Notes under the pieces: model-generated
Database searches by the model: none
Told to the model about the DNA's origin: nothing
What the model saw: the letters and a program-made list of their open reading frames with translations, nothing else
In this document: piece by piece, positions 14,392-20,292 of the stretch
How positions within the stretch are numbered: position 1 is the stretch's first letter
How the letters are laid out: every line of letters starts with the position of its first letter
Source: a virus
DNA length: 29,914 nt
Virus record (IMG/VR): IMGVR_UViG_3300020125_000531
Location: 1 to 29,914 of that record
Strand: one strand, 5' to 3'
Translations under genes and position numbers: made by a program

Positions 14392-14967
14392 TTACTCGAC
14401 GACGATGCCTTGCATCGCTCCCACGAACGGCAGCGCGCCGCCCGTGATGTTTTGGATGACCACGAAAATGATCTGCGAGATGTCCGCAGTATCGCCGTGC
14501 AGGCCGATGCCCACCGCGGTTTCCGTGAACATGCGCCCGGGAAGCGATCCGACGCTGGCGAGCTGCGGCAGCACGCCGACGCGAATGTCGTTGACGACGA
14601 AACCGCCGGCAACGTCGCTCGAGATGATGAGGCGGTTGACGCGGAATTTCTTCTGCGGCTGTGCCTGCACCGTGACGGTAGCGGCGCCGGCAACGGTTGC
14701 CGTCGGACCACCGACGAGATTGAGGGGAAGGTAGTGCTCACGCCACACGCCGCGCGACACGTCGCGCACCTCGTAGGAGTGACCCTGGTTGGGCAGGTTC
14801 AGCGGAGCCTGCGGAGCGTCGGCGCCCATCGCCAACAGATGGTCGAGATCGGCATCTCCCGAGTAGGTTGCACCGACGATATCGTCGGCTCCCATGAAAC
14901 GGCGGCGGCTGCCCATGACACCCATCCGGTCGTAGCCCACGATATCACCCATTGACGATCGGCCCAT
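14392..14967 (-). CDS. Capsid-like beta protein, second gene of late operon
   Basis: A 191-residue protein. The first 60 residues are Met/Gly/Arg/Asp-rich and flexible. From about residue 63 the sequence is beta-rich: SYEVRDVSRGVWREHYLPLNL, FRVNRLIISSDVAGGFVVNDIRVG (108-131), LPGRMFTETAVGIGLHG, and ISQIIFVVIQNITGGALPFVGAMQG (163-187). The RLIISS...F...DI.VG...F...N.T....F.GA.G pattern looks like a compact jelly-roll or beta-sandwich structural protein, and I take it as a major or minor capsid candidate. The same pattern recurs at residues 118-201 of the early protein at 27762-28832. The ribosome binding site is GGAGAGAAG. Confidence 0.65.
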   Translation of the reverse strand: MGRSSMGDIVGYDRMGVMGSRRRFMGADDIVGATYSGDADLDHLLAMGADAPQAPLNLPNQGHSYEVRDVSRGVWREHYLPLNLVGGPTATVAGAATVTVQAQPQKKFRVNRLIISSDVAGGFVVNDIRVGVLPQLASVGSLPGRMFTETAVGIGLHGDTADISQIIFVVIQNITGGALPFVGAMQGIVVE

Positions 14968-14998
14968 GTTCTCTTCTCTCCTCCCCCCCTACCTCTTT

Positions 14999-15589
14999 TT
15001 ACGCGGCTTTGGCTCGCGATCGAGCCGCAGCCTTCTTCGGCTGAACGCGCATCGCGTCGGCCAAGTCGTTCACGCTACGTTGCGGTAGCGCGTGTCCGTT
15101 GTTGACGGCGGCACCGTTCGGCGCGGGCTGTGCTTGCGGCGGCCCGACACGGTTCGGCTCGATCGCACGCGGCGCTTCGGCACTCGAAGAAATCTGAGCG
15201 GCGGCCGACGAGAGCGCGGCGGCGCGCTTGCGATGCTCGGTCCCCATGCGGAGGCCCTCGACGCAGCCAACGAAAGCGATGGCCTCGGTCGACAGGTTGT
15301 GCACGTGACTCGCGTGTTGACCGGCGAGCCCGGAGAAACTGAGCAAGTGACCGGCAATGCCGCCGAGCACCTCGACGGGAATGCCGCCGAGCGTCTTTTC
15401 TCCAAACCGACCGCGCTGGTAGCCGAGCGCGACACCCGCGGTCGTGATTTCGAGCGCCGTGAAAACGGTGCCGACGTGTTGCTCACCAGCCGCCTTGACG
15501 CCCTTCAATTGGCGCTCGGCGCGTTCGGCCTTGGCCAACACTTCATTGAATTTCGCGGCGCTCACCGTCAGAGCTTGAACAGATGCCAT
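14999..15589 (-). CDS. First late-operon protein, helical membrane-associated
   Basis: A 196-residue protein. An N-terminal coiled-coil helix (1-40, NEVLAKAERAERQLKGVKAAG) is followed by an Ala/Gly-rich amphipathic or hydrophobic region (about 43-115, VFTALEITTAGVALGYQRG to EAIAFVGCVEGL). The C-terminus is Pro/Ala/Arg-rich with a basic end (KKAAARSRAKAA). It is the first gene behind the late promoter, with AGGACGGTAGGAA upstream. The composition suits a scaffold or internal membrane protein with a nucleic-acid-binding tail; no family is recognised. Confidence 0.65.
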   Translation of the reverse strand: MASVQALTVSAAKFNEVLAKAERAERQLKGVKAAGEQHVGTVFTALEITTAGVALGYQRGRFGEKTLGGIPVEVLGGIAGHLLSFSGLAGQHASHVHNLSTEAIAFVGCVEGLRMGTEHRKRAAALSSAAAQISSSAEAPRAIEPNRVGPPQAQPAPNGAAVNNGHALPQRSVNDLADAMRVQPKKAAARSRAKAA

Positions 15590-15645
15590 TTCCTACCGTC
15601 CTTTGAGTTGACTCGGGGCGAGGGGATCTCGCAACGAGTAAAGAA

Positions 15646-15674
15646 CGTATAGCCACGGCCCAGGGACTTGACAA
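15646..15674 (-). promoter_or_regulatory. Late promoter (sigma70-type)
   Basis: Read on the minus strand: TTGTCA (15674-15669), 17 bp, then TATACG (15651-15646). It lies 57 bp upstream of the first late gene. This is the best-matching promoter in the window. A plus-strand TTGACA overlaps the same bases (15668-15673) but has no good -10, so the plus-strand promoter of the divergent operon is not defined. Confidence 0.65.
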
Positions 15675-15701
15675 ACCTCTTGACCCAAGGATCATGCCGA
15701 C

Positions 15702-16526
15702 ATGGCCAACCACGCTCCCGAAGGGGCCCCCGAACCGACCCCGGAAATCGTACAGGGGGGGGAGCACGACAGCACAACCGCCTGGCTCACCCCGGCCGAG
15801 GTCGGCCAGAACTACCACCGCACGCGCACCTGGCTTCACGACCGCACATCGGCCGGTCGCGTGCGCTCGAAAAAAGCGCCCGGGCTCAACAACGCGCAGC
15901 TCTACGCCGAAAGCGACGTAGCGGCGATGGTCGACGAAGAGCGCTCCGAAGAGGGAGCGAGCGGCGTCGTCAAGCAAGCCAACGAGCTATCGAACCAGGC
16001 CGGCAAACAGATGGGGGAGATGTGGCGCGTCTACATCGACGCATCCAAACAGCTCACGCACGAGCTACAGGAAGCGCTCGCCCGCGCGCACAAGTACATC
16101 ATCCAGCTCGAAGACTCGAACCTCGACCTTCGTCGACAGACGCAGCGCCACGCGAATGACGACCACCTTCGGCAAATGGACACCGCCGAACGCGAGCACC
16201 ACCGCAAGATCCAAACCGACGCCATCGAAAGCCTCAAGAAGCTTGCGCTTCCCATCATTCTCAAAAAACTCGGACTCGCAGGCGGCGCACCACCACCGGC
16301 CACCGACGACACGAGCGCAACGCCGTCGCCCGACCGATGGGGACTTTCGACGGAGCAAAAACTTCAGCTCACCGACGCGATGCTCGGATGGGTGCAGTCA
16401 CTCACCGACGAAGAGTCGACGCAGATCTCAGCCGTGCTCAAAGGCGACGAACGTGCAGGACTTCTCGTCGCACTTCGCGACATGATTCCCAAGAACGAGC
16501 CCGCCGCCACCAACGGTGCCGCATGA
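15702..16526 (+). CDS. Helix-turn-helix / coiled-coil DNA-binding protein
   Basis: A 274-residue protein. Residues 27-77 look like an excisionase/MerR-type winged helix (AWLTPAEVGQNYHRTRTWLHD, AQLYAESDVAAMV). Residues 90-190 are a long coiled coil (ELQEALARAHKYIIQLEDSNLDLRR...), then a hydrophobic helix (LKKLALPIILKKLGLAGG), a Pro/Thr linker and a C-terminal helical domain (TEQKLQLTDAMLGWVQSLTDEESTQISAVL). It is first in the plus-strand operon and divergent from the late promoter, so it may control the late genes; this is inference. The ribosome binding site is AAGGA. Confidence 0.7.
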   Translation: MANHAPEGAPEPTPEIVQGGEHDSTTAWLTPAEVGQNYHRTRTWLHDRTSAGRVRSKKAPGLNNAQLYAESDVAAMVDEERSEEGASGVVKQANELSNQAGKQMGEMWRVYIDASKQLTHELQEALARAHKYIIQLEDSNLDLRRQTQRHANDDHLRQMDTAEREHHRKIQTDAIESLKKLALPIILKKLGLAGGAPPPATDDTSATPSPDRWGLSTEQKLQLTDAMLGWVQSLTDEESTQISAVLKGDERAGLLVALRDMIPKNEPAATNGAA

Positions 16527-16936
16527 GCCACACCCGCGACAGCGAAACATGGTGCCCGGCGTGTGAACGCAACGGGTGCCGCGACGGGGACTTTCTCAGC
16601 GTCGCATGCGCTCGTCACCGAACGCACGCCATCGGCGCACTTCCATCGACAGAACCACCCGCCGAGCCATGCGTGGCGTTTGAGGTTTTCGTGTGGAGCT
16701 TCGACGGTCAATGGTTCGCCAGCAATCGACACCGCTCAGTCGCCAGTGCTCAGCCGATGGGCTGGCGCCCCGGTAAGCATACGATGCAAAACATCAACGC
16801 CGATGGGCACGTCGTCGTTTCAAGCCTCAGCCTACGTCAGGCTATTGGCGCGCTCGGTCAAATCGTCGTGCAACAAAAGGCCCTCAGTGCCATCGCAGAA
16901 AAGCACCTCAACAAAAAGGAGACCCCCACCACATGA
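16523..16936 (+). CDS. Hypothetical protein with N-terminal Cys pair
   Basis: A 137-residue protein coupled by ATGA to the regulator. The N-terminus has WCPACERNGCRDG...CARHRTH, a possible zinc site. The middle (CVAFEVFVWSFDGQWFASNRHRS) is beta-like, and the C-terminus (LSLRQAIGALGQIVVQQKALSAIAEKHLNKK) is one amphipathic helix. The Cys-rich N-terminus is encoded by a 44-bp segment found exactly at 29270-29313, where it is read on the opposite strand inside an unrelated gene. Confidence 0.65.
   Translation: MSHTRDSETWCPACERNGCRDGDFLSVACARHRTHAIGALPSTEPPAEPCVAFEVFVWSFDGQWFASNRHRSVASAQPMGWRPGKHTMQNINADGHVVVSSLSLRQAIGALGQIVVQQKALSAIAEKHLNKKETPTT
16585..16628 (+). repeat. 44-bp exact repeat, copy 1
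   Basis: Identical to 29270-29313 in the same orientation. It begins CGGGGACTTTCTCAGC and ends GAACGCACG. Here it codes on the plus strand for DGDFLSVACARHRTH; at the other site the coding strand is the complement. Confidence 0.9.
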
Positions 16937-16956
16937 GACACACGACCACTCGAGCG

Positions 16957-16983
16957 GGTAATACCGCGAGCTCGGGTAATACC
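16957..16983. repeat. Two GGTAATACC motifs ahead of a ribosome binding site
   Basis: GGTAATACC at 16957-16965 and 16975-16983, joined by GCGAGCTCG. The second with its flank is the reverse complement of the extended motif at 3242. GGAGG, the ribosome binding site of the next gene, follows immediately, so a protein bound here could control its translation start region or transcription. Confidence 0.85.
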
Positions 16984-16993
16984 GGAGGCACAC

Positions 16994-17230
16994 ATGGCGC
17001 GCGATAACGATGACCTCGGCATCGACCGAGACACGCAACCCAAGGACGTGCTCGGGTTCGTCGGGCGCTTCCTCTTCAACGCCAACGCGGGCTCGGCCGT
17101 CACCAAACTGTTCGACTGGATGCGCCACGCCAACGAAGAGCAGATCCACGACTTTGCTGGCCGCATGTCGTTCCAGGACGCCAAGACGTTTCGACGACTC
17201 ATCCAGGTCATGAAAGACGAAAACCTCTAA
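16994..17230 (+). CDS. Hypothetical 78-residue helical protein
   Basis: MARDNDDLGIDRD... is acidic at the N-terminus, then mostly helical (PKDVLGFVGRFLFNANAGSAVTKLFDWM, EEQIHDFAGRM, DAKTFRRLIQVMKDENL). The start has an excellent GGAGG directly after the GGTAATACC pair. No family is recognised. Confidence 0.65.
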   Translation: MARDNDDLGIDRDTQPKDVLGFVGRFLFNANAGSAVTKLFDWMRHANEEQIHDFAGRMSFQDAKTFRRLIQVMKDENL

Positions 17231-17253
17231 CCCTCGACAGGAGCCACCGCACC

Positions 17254-17472
17254 ATGAAGAAAGCCCCCCGCAGAACCAAACACGCAAGCATGAGCGAGCC
17301 CGCCGTGCTTTCGGTCACGTACCATCTCACGAAACCTCAGCTCGAAGATCTCGGGAAACGGTTTATGAAACTGGTCTCGAGCGGGCTGTTCGCTCCCGAC
17401 GGCCCGCTCGGCATCGCGGCCAAGGTCAGAAAGGTTGGCAAGTCGCCGACCAGAAAATCGAGGAAATCATGA
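17254..17472 (+). CDS. Small basic protein
   Basis: A 72-residue protein with a basic N-terminus (KKAPRRTKHA), a central segment (AVLSVTYHLTKPQLEDLGKRFMKLVSSGLF) that reads as strand-helix, and a very basic end (VRKVGKSPTRKSRKS). It may bind nucleic acid. The ribosome binding site is CAGGAGCC. An internal ATG at residue 13 is an alternative start. It is coupled to the next gene (ATGA). Confidence 0.6.
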   Translation: MKKAPRRTKHASMSEPAVLSVTYHLTKPQLEDLGKRFMKLVSSGLFAPDGPLGIAAKVRKVGKSPTRKSRKS

Positions 17473-17864
17473 GTGCACAAGTCAGCGCAGCCATCGACCA
17501 CGTGGTCAGCATTCTCGAAAGCGCCGTGAAGAAAGGCGCGCACACCGCAGAGGAGATTCAAGGGCTCCACCTTCAGATCGCAGCGGCACTCACGCCACTC
17601 GCTGTCGCGGCCATGAACGCTTCGCAGCAAGCACCAGCAGCGGCAGCCGCCGACCCCACCGCAGCCACCGCGACAGCCGCCCCCGAGAATGCGCAAACTG
17701 CACCGCCTGGCCCGCGACCTGGCACAGCAGCGCTTCTCGCCAAGGGCGTACGCGAGCTGAGCATTCTTGTGGAGCAGTTCTACAAGATGAACGGCAACAT
17801 GATCATGCTCAACACGGTGCAACCGCAGCTCGAGACGATGCGCAAATCGATCGCCCACCTCTAG
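17469..17864 (+). CDS. Hypothetical Ala/Pro-rich helical protein
   Basis: A 131-residue protein. An N-terminal helical region (VSAAIDHVVSILESAVKKGAH, EIQGLHLQIAAALTPLAVAAM) is joined by an Ala/Pro/Thr-rich linker (about 60-85) to a C-terminal helix (LLAKGVRELSILVEQFYKMNGNMIMLNTVQPQLETM). No family is recognised. It is in the same operon as the regulator. Confidence 0.6.
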   Translation: MSAQVSAAIDHVVSILESAVKKGAHTAEEIQGLHLQIAAALTPLAVAAMNASQQAPAAAAADPTAATATAAPENAQTAPPGPRPGTAALLAKGVRELSILVEQFYKMNGNMIMLNTVQPQLETMRKSIAHL

Positions 17865-17868
17865 GCCG

Positions 17869-17970
17869 ATGACCTCGTGGGTATCGTTTGTTCTCGGCGT
17901 TGACCTCGGCGCCGCACTCATCGTCGGTATCGACCTCATCGGAGATCGATACCGATGGTGGAAACGGTAA
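17869..17970 (+). CDS. 33-residue membrane peptide
   Basis: MTSWVSFVLGVDLGAALIVG... ends in a basic, Trp-rich tail (DRYRWWKR). One transmembrane helix is predicted. It starts five bases after the previous stop and ends eight bases before the next gene. Confidence 0.45.
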   Translation: MTSWVSFVLGVDLGAALIVGIDLIGDRYRWWKR

Positions 17971-17977
17971 CGCCCAC

Positions 17978-18301
17978 GTGAGCCCCGAAGAGCGAGCGCG
18001 ACACCTCTACGCGCTCGCGCGTGACCCGGGCACGAACGACGAAGAGCGCCGAAACGCCGCCATGGCGTTGGTGCGCCATCTTGAGCATCACAAGATTCCC
18101 ATCGGCAACCCAGGTGAAGCGCTCGACGGTTCGGCTCGCGAGGAGATCGACCGACTCATCCGTGCATTTTGGGACGCCCCCGCCGAAGCGCGACCGGCGC
18201 CCCATCCGCTGTCTTGCGAGGGGTGCGACGGTCGCATCGTCATGCACGAGCTTTGCTACCTCAAAGGCCCGGTTGCCTGGCACCGCGGCTGCTACCGCTA
18301 G
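17978..18301 (+). CDS. Small protein with C-terminal Cys/His site
   Basis: A 107-residue protein from a GTG start. The N-terminal half is helical (PEERARHLYALARDPGTNDEERRNAAMALVRHL). The C-terminus has CEGCDGRIVMHELCYLKGPVAWHRGCYR, with Cys/His spacing of a small zinc finger. It is last in its operon. Its TAG shares the palindrome CTAG with the stop of the convergent minus-strand gene, so the two units meet with no spacer. Confidence 0.6.
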   Translation: MSPEERARHLYALARDPGTNDEERRNAAMALVRHLEHHKIPIGNPGEALDGSAREEIDRLIRAFWDAPAEARPAPHPLSCEGCDGRIVMHELCYLKGPVAWHRGCYR

Positions 18302-18477
18302 TTTGGGCTAAAGCTGCTTTCGACAGTGGCGCACAGCTCTTCGAGATCCTCCGTCTTGGAAAACTCGCAGAGCGGCTCAGCATGGGTGCGCTGCGCGACG
18401 CCGGCCGGGTCACGCCAGAGCTTGCAGTCGCGTTCGCACTCCGGGCACTTGTAGACGTAAACGTAGGTGTCAGACAT
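18298..18477 (-). CDS. Zinc-ribbon protein
   Basis: A 59-residue protein. MSDTYVYVYKCPECERDCKLWRD opens like a zinc ribbon (CPEC), with a further Cys pair contributed by LCEFSK and ELCATV. The last gene of the early minus-strand block. It overlaps the stop of the convergent gene through a shared CTAG. Confidence 0.6.
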   Translation of the reverse strand: MSDTYVYVYKCPECERDCKLWRDPAGVAQRTHAEPLCEFSKTEDLEELCATVESSFSPN

Positions 18478-18655
18478 CGGCGCATGACCTTCCGACAACC
18501 AACTTGCGCGGGCAAAAACACGGGTCACACCTCGGACACACGTCGAATCCGTGCTCGCACGGGAACGCGATCGGACAGAGCGCCGACCGCGCCCACTTGC
18601 AATCGACGCGATGGCCAGCCTCGACGGCAATCTTGCTCAACCCGTCGACAACCAT
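18470..18655 (-). CDS. Cysteine-rich protein
   Basis: A 61-residue protein with eight cysteines, including CPRCDPCFCPRK. Earlier cysteines lie at DCKW, ALCPIAFPCEHG and VCPRC. It probably binds one or two zinc ions. The ATG overlaps the upstream TGA (TGATG). Confidence 0.6.
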   Translation of the reverse strand: MVVDGLSKIAVEAGHRVDCKWARSALCPIAFPCEHGFDVCPRCDPCFCPRKLVVGRSCADV

Positions 18656-18876
18656 CACCGCACGCCAGCGTCGGGGCCGTCGTTGCGAATGGCTGGCGGA
18701 ATGCAGGGGTAACCCCCGGCGTCCACACCGCACACGCACTCGGGGCAGCTCGTCGCCGTCGGGGTATTACCGGTGGCGGGCTCGTAGCTCGACACGTCGC
18801 CACCGCAGTGAACGCCGGCAACGGCGATACCAAGAAAAAGAACGGTCCAGTGCAGATAGAGAAAAAAACGTTGCAT
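18655..18876 (-). CDS. Secreted or lipidated Cys-rich protein
   Basis: A 73-residue protein with a hydrophobic N-terminal signal (MQRFFLYLHWTVLFLGIAVAGVHC). The signal ends in a Cys that could be lipidated, though the AGVHC context is not a standard lipobox. The mature part contains CPECVCGVDAGGYPCIPP. A GGTAATACC repeat codes for GNT in it. The ribosome binding site is GGAGG. Confidence 0.6.
   Translation of the reverse strand: MQRFFLYLHWTVLFLGIAVAGVHCGGDVSSYEPATGNTPTATSCPECVCGVDAGGYPCIPPAIRNDGPDAGVR
18763..18771. repeat. GGTATTACC motif
   Basis: Single copy inside the 73-residue gene. The flank CCGGTAATACCCCGACGGC (minus strand) is shared with the copy at 1426, so more than the 9-mer is conserved between these two. 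Confidence 0.75.
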
Positions 18877-18919
18877 GGTGTGAAGTCCTCCAATCAGTCA
18901 GACGAGCACTAGCGTAGCG

Positions 18920-18961
18920 CATTCAAAACAAGTGGGGAGGGTCAACGCAGACCCTCCCCAC
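18920..18961 (-). terminator. Rho-independent terminator after SSB
   Basis: A 12-bp perfect stem (18932-18943 with 18950-18961) and a six-base loop, followed on the minus strand by TTGTTTTG. It lies about 50 bp after the SSB stop and separates the replication genes from the last three small genes of the block. Confidence 0.75.
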
Positions 18962-19008
18962 AAGCGCCCCGTTTCCGTCCGGGGCCACGACGCTCGTTCA
19001 TGGTTCTA

Positions 19009-19491
19009 TCAGAACGGCAAGTCGTCGTCGGTCGAAAAGGTCGAGTCGAGCCGACTGGCCTTGTCGACCGCACCAAGCGTGCGTCGAAGCGTGTCACCCT
19101 CGAGAACGTCTTTCATGGCAACACCGCCAGCCGTGTTGACGAATGAAAGCCGCGTACGCTCTTCGCCCTCATACTCTTCGGTCGTGTAGACGAGCGACAC
19201 CTCCTGCAAGGTCAGCGCCTTGTGGTAGAGCGCGCCGTCTGGTCTCACTTCTGCGCGATTGGCAAACGCCGACCACGACCGCAACGGCCGCCCGGTGCAC
19301 GCCGCGATCACGTCCGCCGCGAGCTTCGTGGCTTCGGGTGAGCCGAGCGTGCCGTACCACACATCCCGCTTACCCTTCGCTTCACCCGGCTCTGTCACCA
19401 TAAACTCGATGCCGAGCTGAGTGTTACCTGTGGTCGCTTTGCCGAAACGGAAAACGCCCGTGCATCGGCCGGAGAATCGTCCTTCGTTCAT
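19009..19491 (-). CDS. ssb: Single-stranded DNA-binding protein
   Basis: A 160-residue protein ending STDDDLPF, the acidic tip that bacterial SSBs use to recruit host replication and repair proteins (DDDIPF in E. coli). The body is beta-rich with an OB-fold-like order of strands (GRCTGVFRFGKATTGNTQLGIEFMV, KRDVWYGTLG, ALTLQEVSLVYTTEEYEG, RTRLSFVNTA), although it is diverged from standard SSB. Located four genes after the rolling-circle initiator and followed by a terminator, it fits coating of displaced single strands. The start follows GAAGGACAAGAAC. Confidence 0.65.
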   Translation of the reverse strand: MNEGRFSGRCTGVFRFGKATTGNTQLGIEFMVTEPGEAKGKRDVWYGTLGSPEATKLAADVIAACTGRPLRSWSAFANRAEVRPDGALYHKALTLQEVSLVYTTEEYEGEERTRLSFVNTAGGVAMKDVLEGDTLRRTLGAVDKASRLDSTFSTDDDLPF

Positions 19492-19721
19492 GTTCTTGTC
19501 CTTCGGTTGGTAGGTTTCAGTAGCTCTCGCACTCCGTGACACTCTCTTGTTTTCATCTTCCAACGATGGCCGCAGGCGTAACACTCGGCATCGCGAAAGG
19601 CATTCGCTTCTGCTTTTGACGAAGCGCAATTGGGACAATTCAACCCGATCGCAAATGGCGGTTTCGTCGGACGCGGCACCGGGATACCGCACGTGTCGTC
19701 GGGCTCGTAGGCGAGCGTCAT
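19488..19721 (-). CDS. Zinc-ribbon protein
   Basis: A 77-residue protein with CPNC...CYACGHRW, a standard C4 zinc ribbon, in the second half and a basic tail. Its ATG overlaps the previous stop and its stop overlaps the SSB start, so it is translated with the SSB. Confidence 0.6.
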   Translation of the reverse strand: MTLAYEPDDTCGIPVPRPTKPPFAIGLNCPNCASSKAEANAFRDAECYACGHRWKMKTRECHGVRELLKPTNRRTRT

Positions 19722-20092
19722 CGCTTACCCCTAGCCGCAAGCGCAGCGCACACCTTACGAGATGTCTCCGAGCGCAACGGCGACCGCGACGCGCGTTCTC
19801 TCAACACGCGCATCGTCCACCGCTCACCACAGCGCTTCGTACAATGGCGGCGGTTACTTCCGATCGCGAGATAGGGCACTAGAATTGGCACACCGCACCC
19901 GCGACACGTGCGCACGACGAACCCGCCCATCGCCTCACGCGCCTCGCGATTGAATGCCCGCTGTTTCGTGCGGGTGGTCACAAACGGAGTCGAGATGCAA
20001 AACGACTGTGTCTCGCGCCTGAGGTCGCGGCGATCGACCACGCTCGGCGCCTCCTCAGCGAACAGCTCGAGAATCTCAGCCGTCGTCGTCAT
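19718..20092 (-). CDS. Zinc-finger protein
   Basis: A 124-residue protein. An N-terminal acidic helix (TTAEILELFAEEAPS) is followed by a zinc-finger-like TCRGCGVPILVPYLAIGSNRRHCTKRCGERW, then a basic C-terminal region. The CxxC(G) and CxxxC spacing with intervening basic residues resembles small phage zinc proteins. It is coupled on both sides (ATGA). Confidence 0.6.
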   Translation of the reverse strand: MTTTAEILELFAEEAPSVVDRRDLRRETQSFCISTPFVTTRTKQRAFNREAREAMGGFVVRTCRGCGVPILVPYLAIGSNRRHCTKRCGERWTMRVLRERASRSPLRSETSRKVCAALAARGKR

Positions 20093-20292
20093 CGCTCACC
20101 ACCGGGAAGCACACGCAACCCAACCGACGACGACACGCGCCCGAAAAGCTCCAACCCGGCAGCCATCGAAAAATAGAACTTCACCAAGGCGGCGGCGACG
20201 ATTGGATCTTCGGGCATCGGAATCGGTCGCATGTGCTCTATGGGCTCGTGGGGTAACCACAAGCACAGAAACGGCGGGTCGGTCTGGTTCAT
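20089..20292 (-). CDS. Hypothetical 67-residue protein
   Basis: MNQTDPPFLCLWLPHEPIEHM... has a Pro/His-rich N-terminus and one moderately hydrophobic helix (VAAALVKFYFSMAAGLELFG). It directly follows the replication initiator and overlaps it by ATGA. No family is recognised. Confidence 0.55.
   Translation of the reverse strand: MNQTDPPFLCLWLPHEPIEHMRPIPMPEDPIVAAALVKFYFSMAAGLELFGRVSSSVGLRVLPGGER

Noticed and set aside
16933-17007. 24-codon frame (AGNTASSGNTGG) between two plus-strand genes
   Set aside because: It consists mainly of the GGTAATACC repeat, ends inside the next gene, and the repeat has a better explanation as DNA; possible but unsupported.
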